Assembly (NCBI GenBank): GCA_018671895.1
Contig: JABHGV010000027.1
Span: 1 to 64,000 of the forward strand
DNA from: Rhodospirillaceae bacterium
GTDB lineage: Bacteria; Pseudomonadota; Alphaproteobacteria; Rhodospirillales; JABHCV01
DNA length: 64,000 nt
Direction: 5' to 3'
Shown here: piece by piece, positions 44,796-54,091 of the stretch
Layout: every line of letters begins with the position of its first letter
Position numbering within the stretch: the first letter of the stretch is position 1
Notes under the pieces: generated by a model
The model's database searches: none
The model's input: the letters and a program-made list of their open reading frames with translations, nothing else
Told to the model about the DNA's origin: nothing
Position numbers and translations under genes: made by a program

Positions 44796-46220
44796 CTATC
44801 CGAAGCGGGCGAGGAAGCGGACGATCGATTTCGTCCGTTCGCTGAACAGACTGGGGGTGTAAAAGCTGCCCGCCGCGCGCTTCGATATTTCGCCCAATGT
44901 CGGGTACGGCGCGATGGCCCCCGCCATATCGCCAATTTTCATTTTTTTCGTCAGCGCCAGTACCCAGGGCTGAATCAACTCGCCCGCCTGGGCCCCGACG
45001 ATCCCGGCACCCAGAATTTTTCCCTTCGGCGTGGTGATCACCTTGATCAGACCATCGGTCAGGCGTTCTGCCCGGGCCCGGTCGTTTTCCGCGTAAGGCC
45101 AGCGCAGCACCCTGATCTCGCCGTGTTGGCTGCGCGCAGCCGCTTCGTTCAAACCGACCTGGGATAATTCGGGCGATGTATAGGTGACCCACGGCACGGC
45201 AGAATGATCGGTCTTGGCGGGCAGCCGGAACAGGGCGTTGCGGATGACGATCCCGGCATGATAGCCGGCAACATGGGTAAATTGCAGGCCGCCCGCGACG
45301 TCGCCGATGGCGAAGACTTTCTTGTTCGATGTGCGCAGCCGGGCATCGACCGCGATGCCGCGGGGTGAATGATCGATGCCTGCAAGATCAAGCCCCAGAC
45401 CGTCGACATTGGCCGCCCGCCCAGCGGCAACCAGCAAATGGCTGCCGTCGATGCGGCGTGTCACCTCGCCATCCTGAATGACGACGGTGACACCGTTGTC
45501 CGATTTCTCGACCCCGGTGACGGTTACGCCTTCCCGCACATCAATGCCGTCGTCAAGCAGGCGTCCGCGCACCACGTCGACCAGTTCAGGGTCGTCGTTG
45601 GGCAGGATCCCCGCCATTTCCAGCACAGTTACCTTGGCGCCCAGATGGCGATGTGCCTGTGCCAGTTCGATGCCGATGGGGCCGCCACCAATGACCAGCA
45701 GGTGTTCGGGCAGATCGGGGCCGTCGAAAATCGTCTCGTTGGTCAGGTAAGGGACATCGTTGATGCCGGGTATTGGCGGCACGAAGGCTCGCGAACCGGT
45801 GGCGACAACGAAGCGTCTGGCCCGGATGGTCGTCCCGCCAGCCGTGACTTCTTTTGGCCCGGTAAACGCGCCCGCCGCTTCAATGACCTTGACGCCGAGC
45901 CCTTCGAAACGTTCGACCGAATCTGTCGGCGCGATGCCGTCGATGGTGGCGCGCACATGACCGTAGACAGCCGCGGCATCGATGACGGGTTCTGACGACG
46001 ACACACCAAAGCCCGGCGCGTGACGCACGGCCTCTGCCGCATGACCGGCAGCCAGCAGTGCCTTCGATGGCACGCAGCCCGTATTCAGGCAATCGCCACC
46101 CATCAAGTGCTTTTCGATGAGCACCACCGAGGCTCCCATCTGTGAGGCACCGGCGGCCACCGACAGGCCGCCCGATCCAGCCCCGACAACACAAATATCA
46201 ACCTTCAGTATGTCGGCCAT
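44796..46220 (-). CDS. FAD-dependent pyridine nucleotide-disulfide oxidoreductase, MerA-like
   Basis: A 474-residue flavoenzyme of the class I disulfide reductase family. GGDCLNTGCVPSK is the redox disulfide (residues about 42-54); GGGPIGIELAQAH is the NAD(P)-binding loop; FAIGDVAGG the second FAD loop. The C-terminal dyad that in lipoamide dehydrogenase and mercuric reductase reads HPTxxE is here YPTLGE, so the catalytic His is Tyr. This TVP38-linked subgroup probably has another substrate. It follows the TVP38 gene by six bases. Confidence 0.9.
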   Translation of the reverse strand: MADILKVDICVVGAGSGGLSVAAGASQMGASVVLIEKHLMGGDCLNTGCVPSKALLAAGHAAEAVRHAPGFGVSSSEPVIDAAAVYGHVRATIDGIAPTDSVERFEGLGVKVIEAAGAFTGPKEVTAGGTTIRARRFVVATGSRAFVPPIPGINDVPYLTNETIFDGPDLPEHLLVIGGGPIGIELAQAHRHLGAKVTVLEMAGILPNDDPELVDVVRGRLLDDGIDVREGVTVTGVEKSDNGVTVVIQDGEVTRRIDGSHLLVAAGRAANVDGLGLDLAGIDHSPRGIAVDARLRTSNKKVFAIGDVAGGLQFTHVAGYHAGIVIRNALFRLPAKTDHSAVPWVTYTSPELSQVGLNEAAARSQHGEIRVLRWPYAENDRARAERLTDGLIKVITTPKGKILGAGIVGAQAGELIQPWVLALTKKMKIGDMAGAIAPYPTLGEISKRAAGSFYTPSLFSERTKSIVRFLARFG

Positions 46221-46226
46221 TACCGT

Positions 46227-46970
46227 TTAATCCTTTGATATTTCAGGTTTTTTTATCTTTTTATAGAAAATGGGAATCATCGACAGAACCGCCAGCCCGA
46301 TAATCGGCGTCAAGATTTCGGGGCTGAAGATAATGCCCAGATCGGGCTCGGCCCCGGTCTCGAACACGGCGCCCAGGCCATTGCCGACACTGGCGTAAAC
46401 CATGGCGCCGGGAATCATCCCGAAAAAGGTGCCAAGCATATAGGTGCGGGTCGAGACGTTGAGGAACGCCGGCACCAGATTGACCAGCCAGAACGGAAAT
46501 AACGGCACCAGACGCAGGACGAACATGTAAGTCAGTTCGTTTTCGCGGAAGCCCGCTTCCATTTTGGCGATACCGGCCCCGGCCTTGTTCTTCAAAAAAT
46601 CCCCAAATGCATAGCGTGCGGCGAGGAAAATCACCGTCGCCCCGACCGTAGCCCCACTTAGCGACAGCAACCCACCGGCGATGGTGCCGAACATAAACCC
46701 GCCCAACAGCGTCAGCCACAGGCCGACCGGAACGGAAAAGGCCGTTAACACCGTATAGGCAACCGTAAAGGCGATGACCGCCTGCATCAGGTTGTCATCG
46801 CGCCAGGCAATCAGGCGTTCGCGATTGTCGCTTAAGGCCTCGAACGACAGATATTCGCCGAAACCAAGGCCGAAAAACGCCCCGAACCCGAGCAAAATGA
46901 CCAACAATGGCAAAAAACGGCGCCATATTGGCGCTTTTTTGGGGGTTTCTTGTTGTTCAGCATTCATCAT
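46227..46970 (-). CDS. TVP38/TMEM64 (VTT domain) membrane protein
   Basis: A 247-residue polytopic protein of the VTT/DedA-like group: an N-terminal membrane helix, then the VTT core with VPVGLWLTLLGGFMFGTIAGGL, the LRLVPLFPFWLVNLVPAF turn, and LGTFFGMIPGAMVYASVG. DedA-group proteins flip lipids; members beside MerA-like flavoproteins are of unknown role. ATG 46970 or 46967 are possible starts. Operon with the flavoprotein and histidine kinase. Confidence 0.88.
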   Translation of the reverse strand: MMNAEQQETPKKAPIWRRFLPLLVILLGFGAFFGLGFGEYLSFEALSDNRERLIAWRDDNLMQAVIAFTVAYTVLTAFSVPVGLWLTLLGGFMFGTIAGGLLSLSGATVGATVIFLAARYAFGDFLKNKAGAGIAKMEAGFRENELTYMFVLRLVPLFPFWLVNLVPAFLNVSTRTYMLGTFFGMIPGAMVYASVGNGLGAVFETGAEPDLGIIFSPEILTPIIGLAVLSMIPIFYKKIKKPEISKD

Positions 46971-47106
46971 TATCGTTATCCAAAATATGCCCTGAATGTA
47001 TAGGCGACAGACTAACATATGAGCCAGTCACCTTTTCGTTATCCGAATGTTATCCGAATGCCTTGATATCCGGGCCAAAAAGTATTGATTCGGACCGTTG
47101 AAGGCG

Positions 47107-47135
47107 TTGACTTGATGCGCCCAAGACCGTATACA
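47107..47135 (+). promoter_or_regulatory. Near-consensus sigma-70 promoter for rpmH
   Basis: TTGACT at 47107-47112, a 17-base spacer, and TATACA at 47130-47135, about 25 bases before the Shine-Dalgarno of rpmH. It would drive the rpmH-rnpA-yidD-yidC-yihA-argB operon. Confidence 0.72.
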
Positions 47136-47167
47136 CCGGGGCTTGATTTTATCCCGGAGTTAGTCCT

Positions 47168-47302
47168 TTGAAACGTACATATCAGCCAAGCAGGCTCGTC
47201 CGCAAACGTCGGCATGGATTTCGCAGCCGCATGGCCACTGTTGGTGGACGTCGCGTCCTCGCAGCCCGTCGCGCCAAGGGCCGCAAGCGCCTGTCCGCTT
47301 AA
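47168..47302 (+). CDS. rpmH: Ribosomal protein L34
   Basis: A 44-residue, strongly basic protein: [19 protein letters not shown] then [21 protein letters not shown], which matches L34 throughout. The start is TTG at 47168, so it is missed by searches requiring ATG, with GGAG eight bases earlier. It opens the conserved block that continues with rnpA 11 bases later. Confidence 0.97.
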   Translation: MKRTYQPSRLVRKRRHGFRSRMATVGGRRVLAARRAKGRKRLSA

Positions 47303-47313
47303 AGAGCAGAACC

Positions 47314-47664
47314 GTGACCGCGCCCGTGCGCCTGAAACATCGTCCTGAGTTCCTGAAAGTTGCCGCCACCCGGCAAAAATCGGTAACGCCTGGCCTGATC
47401 GTCCAGAAACGCGTGAGAAACGGCGGCGAAACGACAGAGACCCGCGTCGGATTCACCGTCAGCCGCAAGGTCGGCAACGCCGTCCAGCGCAACCGGGCGA
47501 AACGGAGACTGCGAGAAGTTACGGCCACCGTCGTAACGGAACACGCCAAAATGGGGCTCGATCTGGTCATTATCGGTCGCGCAGGTACATTGAAAAGGCC
47601 ATATCCGTCCTTGCTGGGCGATATGAAAACGGCACTAAAGAAACTTGATGCCTGGCGCGATTAG
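47314..47664 (+). CDS. rnpA: Ribonuclease P protein component
   Basis: A 116-residue basic protein that helps the catalytic RNA mature tRNA 5' ends. Family block [21 protein letters not shown] (RNR motif) and DLVIIGRAG are present. GTG at 47314 is the start. It lies between rpmH and yidD; its 3' end overlaps or touches the yidD reading frame. Confidence 0.94.
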   Translation: MTAPVRLKHRPEFLKVAATRQKSVTPGLIVQKRVRNGGETTETRVGFTVSRKVGNAVQRNRAKRRLREVTATVVTEHAKMGLDLVIIGRAGTLKRPYPSLLGDMKTALKKLDAWRD

Positions 47665-47683
47665 ACGATTTAGGGGTTGGCAG

Positions 47684-47986
47684 TTGAACAAAGCAGCGGC
47701 AATTCTGATACAAGCTCCGCGCACCGTGGCCAAGGGACTGGTCCGCGGCTATCAGTTGTTGATTTCGCCGGTGCTGCCCGGATCGTGCCGCTTTCATCCG
47801 ACCTGTTCGAGCTATTCCATGGAGGCGCTGGGCCAACATGGATTGTTCAAGGGCGGCTGGCTCGCCATTCGCCGCATCGCACGTTGTCACCCCTGGGGCT
47901 CAACAGATTATTACGACCCGGTGCCCGGCACATCCCATTCCAAAAACTGCTGTTCGCAACACGGCCTGAGCACGGAACAAAAATAA
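47684..47986 (+). CDS. yidD: Membrane protein insertion efficiency factor YidD
   Basis: A 100-residue protein, basic, with the family sequence [25 protein letters not shown] and the amphipathic helix [20 protein letters not shown]. Three conserved Cys are kept. It supports YidC-dependent membrane protein insertion. TTG at 47684 is chosen because AGGGG lies nine bases before; an ATG at 47648, inside rnpA, is possible but would add unrelated residues. yidC follows at once. Confidence 0.9.
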   Translation: MNKAAAILIQAPRTVAKGLVRGYQLLISPVLPGSCRFHPTCSSYSMEALGQHGLFKGGWLAIRRIARCHPWGSTDYYDPVPGTSHSKNCCSQHGLSTEQK

Positions 47987-49735
47987 ATGAACGAAAATCG
48001 CAATCTGGCCATGGCGGTCGTGTTTTCCGTCCTCATTCTGCTGGGGTTCCAGCTTTACAACGAATGGCGCTATACGGATGATGACAACCCGCAGCCTTCG
48101 CAAACAGTTGAACAGGCTGAGCCTGCGACCGATGCCCAGGTGCCGACAGCAACGACACCCAGTAGCACAGCCCAGGCACCTGACGGCACCGTTGCCGGTG
48201 TCAGGGACGCCGTCCTTAAAGGTCGCGACGCGATGCTGGCAGAAAGCCCGCGCATTCTGGTCCGTGCGCCGCGCCTGGAAGGATCGCTGGCATTGCGCGG
48301 TGGTCGCCTGGACGACCTGACGATGATTGATTACCGCGAAACCCTTGAAGCCGACAGCAAACGCATCGTCCTGTTGAGCCCGAGCGGCGCCAAGGATGCC
48401 TATTTCGCCGATTTCGGCTGGGTCGGCAACGGCCTGAAAATGCCCGACAGCAACACCCTGTGGGCGGCGAACCGCAAGACACTGACGCCCGAGACACCGG
48501 TCACGCTGAGCTGGGACAACGGTCAGGGACTGACCTTCCAGCGCACGATGGCCATCGACGAGAACTACATGTTCACCGTCACCCAGACGGTCAAGAACAA
48601 CGGCTCGTCTGCGGTAACGCTGTTCCCTTATGGACTGGTCTCGCGTCATGGCAGCCCACAGGTAACAGGGTTTTATATTCTGCACGAAGGTCTGCTCGGC
48701 GTTTTCGATGAAACCCTGCTGGAAGTCGATTACGACGAACTGCAAGAAGACAACCTGATTCAGAAAACCTCGACCGGCGGTTGGCTCGGCATCACCGACA
48801 AATATTGGTTAACCGCCCTGATCCCGAACCAGAAAGAAGCCCAGACCACACGCTTCACCTATCGCAACGATAATGGCCTGGAAAAATACCAGACCGACTT
48901 TCTGGGACAACCCGTCGGCATCGCGCCGGGCGCAAGCGTGACTGAGGAAAGCCACCTGTTCGCGGGCGCCAAGGAAGTTAATCAGCTGGATGGCTACGAG
49001 GCGAGCCTGTCCATCAAACGTTTTGATCTGGCGATTGATTTCGGCTGGTTCTATTTCCTGACCAAGCCGATTTTCTACACCATGATCTACATCAACGATT
49101 ACGTCGGCAATTACGGCATTGCCATCTTGTTGCTGACGGTGCTGATCAAGGTTTTGTTCTTCCCGCTTGCCAACAAGTCGTACACGGCGATGAGCAAAAT
49201 GCGCAAGTTGCAGCCGGAAATGGTCAAGCTGCGCGACCGCTTTGGCGACGACAAGGTGCGCCTGAATCAAGAGATGATGTCGCTGTATAAACGCGAGAAG
49301 GCCAATCCGGCGTCCGGCTGTCTGCCGATGATTGTCCAGATTCCGGTGTTCTTCGCGTTGTACAAGGTGCTGTTCGTGACCATCGAAATGCGTCATGCGC
49401 CGTTCTTCGGCTGGATTCACGATCTGTCGGCACCCGATCCGACCGTGGTTTGGAACCTGTTCGGGCTGATCCCGTGGGACCCGTCGGCATATCTTCCGGC
49501 CGCCGTCCTGATTGGTGTCTGGCCGCTGGTCATGGGCGTCACCATGTTCCTGCAGCAACGACTGAACCCACAGCCGACCGACCCCCTGCAAGCCAAGATC
49601 TTCTTGTTCCTGCCAATTATGTTTACCTTCCTGCTGGCACAGTTCCCGGCCGGGCTGGTCATTTACTGGGCCTGGAACAACCTGCTGTCGATTATTCAGC
49701 AAAAGCTGATCATGATCAAAATGGGTGTTAAGTAG
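47987..49735 (+). CDS. yidC: Membrane protein insertase YidC
   Basis: A 582-residue insertase. The first helix is residues 5-23, then a large periplasmic domain of about 320 residues, and five C-terminal helices with the functional core (WFYFLTKPIFYTMIYI, ILLLTVLIKVLFFPLANKSY, the conserved Arg in the groove is in NKSYTAMSKMRKLQPE-type region, and MIVQIPVFFALYKVLF). Sits in the canonical rpmH-rnpA-yidD-yidC-yihA order. It starts one base after the yidD stop. Confidence 0.97.
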   Translation: MNENRNLAMAVVFSVLILLGFQLYNEWRYTDDDNPQPSQTVEQAEPATDAQVPTATTPSSTAQAPDGTVAGVRDAVLKGRDAMLAESPRILVRAPRLEGSLALRGGRLDDLTMIDYRETLEADSKRIVLLSPSGAKDAYFADFGWVGNGLKMPDSNTLWAANRKTLTPETPVTLSWDNGQGLTFQRTMAIDENYMFTVTQTVKNNGSSAVTLFPYGLVSRHGSPQVTGFYILHEGLLGVFDETLLEVDYDELQEDNLIQKTSTGGWLGITDKYWLTALIPNQKEAQTTRFTYRNDNGLEKYQTDFLGQPVGIAPGASVTEESHLFAGAKEVNQLDGYEASLSIKRFDLAIDFGWFYFLTKPIFYTMIYINDYVGNYGIAILLLTVLIKVLFFPLANKSYTAMSKMRKLQPEMVKLRDRFGDDKVRLNQEMMSLYKREKANPASGCLPMIVQIPVFFALYKVLFVTIEMRHAPFFGWIHDLSAPDPTVVWNLFGLIPWDPSAYLPAAVLIGVWPLVMGVTMFLQQRLNPQPTDPLQAKIFLFLPIMFTFLLAQFPAGLVIYWAWNNLLSIIQQKLIMIKMGVK

Positions 49736-49744
49736 GCCGGGCCT

Positions 49745-50407
49745 GTGAACACAAACGAGCCGCCCGCCACTGACCATGAAGCATTGGAGAACGGCCGACT
49801 GTTGTTCGCCAAGGAATGCACCTTCATCACCGGGGCGGTGGACCTGGCCGGACTTCCCGACACCGCATTGCCGGAAATCGCCTTTGCCGGACGTTCCAAC
49901 GTCGGCAAATCGAGCCTGATTAACGCGCTGACCGGTCGCAAATCGCTGGCCCGCACGTCGAACACGCCGGGACGCACGCAGCAGCTAAACTTTTTCAATC
50001 TTGATGACCGCCTGATGCTGGCCGACCTGCCCGGATACGGTTATGCGCGGGCGCCGAAAACCCAGGTCGAGGAGTGGACGGCGCTGATCGGCGATTACCT
50101 GAAGGGCCGCCCGAACCTGAGACGCGCCTGTGTTCTGATCGATTCGCGGCACGGCATCAAGGACACCGACCGCGAGGTCATGACCATGCTCGACACCACC
50201 GCAGTTTCCTATCAGGCGGTGCTGACCAAGTGCGACAAGATCAAACCGACGGCGCTGTCCACCCTTGTGGACAATGTGACCGCAGAGCTTGCCAGCCATG
50301 TTGCCGCCCACCCGGACATTATTATAACCTCGAGCGTCAAGGGCGACGGCGTCGCAGACCTGCGCGCCGCCCTGGCCGCACTTGCCGTGCCCGCCGGTGA
50401 GCAGTAG
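49745..50407 (+). CDS. engB: Ribosome biogenesis GTP-binding protein YihA/EngB
   Basis: A 220-residue small GTPase needed for large ribosomal subunit assembly: FAGRSNVGKSSLIN (G1), TPGRTQQLNFF (G2), LADLPGYGYA (G3), LTKCDKIK (G4) and SSVKGDG (G5) are in order. GTG at 49745 is used. argB follows ten bases later. Confidence 0.95.
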   Translation: MNTNEPPATDHEALENGRLLFAKECTFITGAVDLAGLPDTALPEIAFAGRSNVGKSSLINALTGRKSLARTSNTPGRTQQLNFFNLDDRLMLADLPGYGYARAPKTQVEEWTALIGDYLKGRPNLRRACVLIDSRHGIKDTDREVMTMLDTTAVSYQAVLTKCDKIKPTALSTLVDNVTAELASHVAAHPDIIITSSVKGDGVADLRAALAALAVPAGEQ

Positions 50408-50416
50408 ATTGCTGAC

Positions 50417-51325
50417 ATGACTGATAAAAAAGACAAATCCAGAGAAGACTGGCTAGCCCAGGCGCGCACCCTTTCAGAGGCGCTGCCCTATATGCGGCGC
50501 TATGCCGGTGAGACTCTGGTCATCAAGTATGGCGGCAATGCCATGGGTGACGAGAGCCTGGCACACCTGTTTGCGCGAGACATCGTGTTGCTGCGGCAAA
50601 TCGGATCAAACCCGGTGGTTGTCCATGGTGGCGGGCCGCAAATCGGCGAGATGCTGAAAAAGCTGAAGGTCGAGAGCGAATTCGTCGAGGGTTTGAGAGT
50701 CACCGATGAAGAAACCATCGACGTCGTCGAAATGGTTCTGTCGGGCACCATCAACAAGCGGATCGTCTCGGCCATAAATGCCGCCGGTGGTTTTGCCGTC
50801 GGCCTGTCGGGCAAGGACGGCAACCTGATCATGGCTGAAAAACTGCGGCGCACGAAACGCGATCCGGATTCCAATATCGAGCGCATCCTTGATCTTGGCC
50901 TGGTCGGCGAGCCGACCCGGATTACGTCGCATGTGCTGGATAATTTCGAAGAATCAGACATCACGCCGGTGATCGCGCCGATTGCCATCGGCACCGCGGG
51001 CGAAACCCTGAACATCAATGCCGATACGGCCGCCGGTGCCATTGCCTCGGCACTGGCCGCCAGTCGTTTGCTGATGCTGACCGATGTCGAGGGCGTGAAG
51101 GACAAAAACGGCGAGTTGATCGAAGCCCTGACGGCGACGGAAGCGCGCGCCATGATCGACAATGGCACCATTGACGGCGGTATGATCCCGAAGGTCGAAA
51201 CCTGCCTGAAGGCCATCGACGACGGTGTCGACGGAGCCGTCATCATCGATGGCCGGGTGCCCCATGCGGTATTGCTGGAACTGTTCACCGAACACGGTGC
51301 AGGAACCATTATAGAAGCTGGCTGA
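50417..51325 (+). CDS. argB: Acetylglutamate kinase
   Basis: A 302-residue kinase for step two of arginine biosynthesis: KYGGNAM and [13 protein letters not shown] bind ATP and substrate, [21 protein letters not shown] and TDVEGV follow. The N-terminal 30-residue helix typical of arginine-regulated hexameric enzymes is present ([18 protein letters not shown]), suggesting feedback inhibition by arginine. It ends the rpmH block; the stop lies in a small hairpin and repeats follow. Confidence 0.95.
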   Translation: MTDKKDKSREDWLAQARTLSEALPYMRRYAGETLVIKYGGNAMGDESLAHLFARDIVLLRQIGSNPVVVHGGGPQIGEMLKKLKVESEFVEGLRVTDEETIDVVEMVLSGTINKRIVSAINAAGGFAVGLSGKDGNLIMAEKLRRTKRDPDSNIERILDLGLVGEPTRITSHVLDNFEESDITPVIAPIAIGTAGETLNINADTAAGAIASALAASRLLMLTDVEGVKDKNGELIEALTATEARAMIDNGTIDGGMIPKVETCLKAIDDGVDGAVIIDGRVPHAVLLELFTEHGAGTIIEAG

Positions 51326-51351
51326 CGCCAGCCTCGATAATGGTTTTTGTG

Positions 51352-51437
51352 GGCGCACTGCGTGGCGCATCCTCTGGAAGCCAAGCCATATATAGCGCGC
51401 TGCGCGGCGCGGATTCTGGAAGCCAGGTTCTATTTTC
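51352..51437 (-). repeat. Dispersed repeat, copies C and D, in tandem
   Basis: On the minus strand two copies (51396-51437 and 51352-51384) read GGCTTCCAGA followed by GCGCCACGC- or GCGCCGCGC-type GC hairpins, matching copies A (13787) and B (29972). They lie after argB. The 100 bases that follow hold more hairpins such as CGCCGA-N4-TCGGCG but no gene. Confidence 0.75.
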
Positions 51438-51532
51438 TACAGGAGACAGTTTTTTCCAAGCCCGCGACTGCAGGCCGCCGACCGTTCGGCGCAAGCCAAG
51501 GGGCGAGTAGCCCCGCCCGGCGCTTGAGGGGC

Positions 51533-51565
51533 AAAAAAAATCAGCTAAGGGCTCCACCCTTAGCT
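51533..51565 (-). terminator. Rho-independent terminator of the GGDEF-DUF2336 operon
   Basis: On the minus strand, a 9-base perfect stem (AGCTAAGGG, loop of five, CCCTTAGCT; bases 51543-51565) is followed by eight T. The DUF2336 stop codon is inside the stem. Confidence 0.9.
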
Positions 51566-52828
51566 GGACAGATCTCCTAAGAAATCAAGTTGCCAGTTCA
51601 TTTCATCCTTGGTCAGGGGGTATTTTTCATCCCCCGACGGCTGCAACACATCAGCCACCGGAATTTTGCACAGCCTGAGTTGTAACTGCTCGACGATCCA
51701 TGGTGGCTGGCCAGCCTTCCAGCCAATGGCGATAATTCCCTTGGCATTGCGCGTCGCCACTGTTTTCAAGACAACCGCCTCGTCCAGCCCGGACAAGACA
51801 ATCAGGGCGGCGGTGCAAAAATCCAGATCATTCGATTGCAGTGCCTCGTTTATAACGTCGGGGCTGAGGGCACCATTTTTCTTTAGTTCCTGTACCTGCA
51901 TCATCTTGTCGGCTGAAATACCGGTGGACGGTTCTTCGGCCAGTCGTTTTTCGACGACGGAGCGAACTTCATCTGCAGTTTCGGGGTCAAGGTCATGACG
52001 CGCCGTCAGATTATCGAGGAGATTGCTGGCAACGAACCGCGCCAGACGGCCCGCAGCACCCGGCGGCAATTGCGGGCGACGGGTTAACGGGTCCTGCCAC
52101 TGATCGATATCGATGGCCTTGTCGATCAATCCGTTCAGGGTTTCCTCGCGAATTTGGGCGCTGTCGTTGCCCAGCAATTTCGACACCGCATCCACGTCCC
52201 CGGTGGCGGCGATGGCATCGGTCAGGGATTCACCCAAATCGTGGCGGCTCGAAATGGCGCTGAGCGCTCCGCTGACCGGTTCGCTGGCGATAATTTCGAG
52301 AATTTCATCGACCGTCAGGACCGGCGAAAATTCCAGCACCGGACCCGATACAACCAGTTCGGCGTCGCACGCGAGGCGATAGATCACCTCTGGCGGTGCA
52401 TCGGCAACATCTTTCAGCGTTTCCGACAGAATCTGGCGAACCCGGGTTATCTGGTCCCGGGCCAGAGTTTCCAGCGCCTCGTAGGTAATGCGACGAACGG
52501 TGTCCTGTTCGTCGGCGGTCAGGCCCGGTGCCAGCAAGGCAATTTTTTCGGCCAGCCCGACCCGCACTTCGGTGTCATCATCGCTGGCAAGAATCAGGTC
52601 AGCATGACTGGGCGTGGCCGCATTTGTTGCGACCGCATGGCGAACCTCGGGGACATCATCAGATGCCAGATAATAAAGAATCTCGGCCTTTACATCGTCC
52701 CGTTCGGCCAGCTCCCGGCGAACGTCCGCATCCTTGTGCTGAACCAGTTCGCGGGCCTCTTCATAAGAGACCTTTTTGTTGTTGTCCTTGGAGAACCCCT
52801 GAAAGAATTTTGTGATGATGCTGGTCAT
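51560..52828 (-). CDS. DUF2336 protein, helical repeats
   Basis: A 422-residue cytoplasmic protein of the DUF2336 group. HEAT-like alpha-helical repeats (VSYEEARELVQHKDADVRREL, EVRHAVATNAATP, EVRVGLAEKIALLAPGL, and RVRQILSETLKDV) fill the N-terminal two thirds; the C-terminal third differs from its paralog, 52829-54091. The two start/stop codons are immediately adjacent. DUF2336 genes are common in alphaproteobacteria, some near motility or signalling genes. Function is unknown. Confidence 0.88.
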   Translation of the reverse strand: MTSIITKFFQGFSKDNNKKVSYEEARELVQHKDADVRRELAERDDVKAEILYYLASDDVPEVRHAVATNAATPSHADLILASDDDTEVRVGLAEKIALLAPGLTADEQDTVRRITYEALETLARDQITRVRQILSETLKDVADAPPEVIYRLACDAELVVSGPVLEFSPVLTVDEILEIIASEPVSGALSAISSRHDLGESLTDAIAATGDVDAVSKLLGNDSAQIREETLNGLIDKAIDIDQWQDPLTRRPQLPPGAAGRLARFVASNLLDNLTARHDLDPETADEVRSVVEKRLAEEPSTGISADKMMQVQELKKNGALSPDVINEALQSNDLDFCTAALIVLSGLDEAVVLKTVATRNAKGIIAIGWKAGQPPWIVEQLQLRLCKIPVADVLQPSGDEKYPLTKDEMNWQLDFLGDLSS

Positions 52829-54091
52829 CTAGGGTGCCCTTTTATCGGTGTAATAGGACAACTGCATCTTCATTTCGTCATTGGTCAGGGGGAAACCCGT
52901 CTTTCCCTTCGACTCAAGGATTTCCTGGGGCGATATTCCGGCCATCCGTCGCTGCACCTGTATCGCCATATCCATGGACAAGCCTGCCTTCCAGACGGCG
53001 GCAACGATCCCCTTGGCACTGCGGGCCGTGAAAATTTCCCGCATGACCTCTTTCGACAACTTGGAACGCACAATCAACGCCGCCAGGACAAAGGCGTTAT
53101 CATTGGAATTCAGAGCCTTCCCGATGACGTTTGAATCCAGCCGTCCGGCCGTCATCAGCCGTTCGACAACGCCGATGGGAAGTTCGCCATCAAGGAATTC
53201 AAGCTGCCCTGCCGACGCTAGGTTTTTATCGCCACCCGACGATTGCAGGCGATGGTGAACCATCGACTTGACGGCCTCCATGGTTTTTTCATCCAGCCCG
53301 TCGCGTTCCGTCAGTTTGTCGAGAAGATTATCGGCAACGAAGCTCGCCAGCCGGGTTTCCGCACCAGACGGCAGTTTCGGTCGGCTAACCAGCGGCGCAT
53401 GCCACAGTTCGAACTTGTCGGCACGGTCAATAAGATCGTCCAGGGTTTGCTCGCGAATTTGCGCCGTATCATTGCCAAGCAGGTCGGCAATGGCTTCTTC
53501 ATCATCGGTGGCGATGATGGCATCGGACACCCCTTCGCCGACCTGATCACGCCTTGAAACAGCATTCAGGCCGCCCTTGGCCGTACCGGACTCGATAATA
53601 TTGATCAGGTCTTCGTCGGTCAGAACCGGCGAGAATTCCAGCACCGGTCCGGCGACTTCCAAGGTATCGTCACCGGCCAGCCGTTTGATGACTTCCGCTG
53701 GTGCATCGGAAACATCTTTCAGGGTTTCCGACAGAATCTGGCGGACCCGCGTCATCTGATCGCGGGCCAGAATATCCAGCGCCTCATGGGTGCTTCGTTG
53801 AAGCGTGTCGCGTTCTCCGGCACTCATCCCCGGCATCAATTGCGCCAGTTTTTCCGCCAGGCCTGTCCGCACGCCTTCGTCATCGTCTTTTGCCAAAAGG
53901 GCGTAGGTGTGTCTGGGAGCCGCGGCATTGGCGGCAACCGTACGGCGCACTTCAGGTGCCGTATCGTCGGCCAGAAAATACAGGATTTCAGGTTCCGCAT
54001 CCTCGCGTGCCGCCAGCTTCTTGCGAACCTCGACATCCTCGTGTCGGGCCATTTCACTGGCTTGCTCATAACTCAGGGACGCCTCAGCCAT
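52829..54091 (-). CDS. DUF2336 protein, second paralog
   Basis: A 420-residue paralog of the neighbouring gene, sharing layout (SYEEARE-like EQASEMARHEDVEVRKKLA, EVRRTVAANAAAP, the TLKDVSDAPAEVIKRL segment, and a near-identical C-terminal GFPLTNDEMKMQL). Identity is clear but imperfect, so the duplication is old. ATG at 54091 overlaps the GGDEF gene by eight bases. The pair suggests a heterodimer, which is inferred. Confidence 0.88.
   Translation of the reverse strand: MAEASLSYEQASEMARHEDVEVRKKLAAREDAEPEILYFLADDTAPEVRRTVAANAAAPRHTYALLAKDDDEGVRTGLAEKLAQLMPGMSAGERDTLQRSTHEALDILARDQMTRVRQILSETLKDVSDAPAEVIKRLAGDDTLEVAGPVLEFSPVLTDEDLINIIESGTAKGGLNAVSRRDQVGEGVSDAIIATDDEEAIADLLGNDTAQIREQTLDDLIDRADKFELWHAPLVSRPKLPSGAETRLASFVADNLLDKLTERDGLDEKTMEAVKSMVHHRLQSSGGDKNLASAGQLEFLDGELPIGVVERLMTAGRLDSNVIGKALNSNDNAFVLAALIVRSKLSKEVMREIFTARSAKGIVAAVWKAGLSMDMAIQVQRRMAGISPQEILESKGKTGFPLTNDEMKMQLSYYTDKRAP

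Noticed and set aside
47900-49777. Two long minus-strand frames opposite yidC
   Set aside because: Shadows of the well supported yidC gene.
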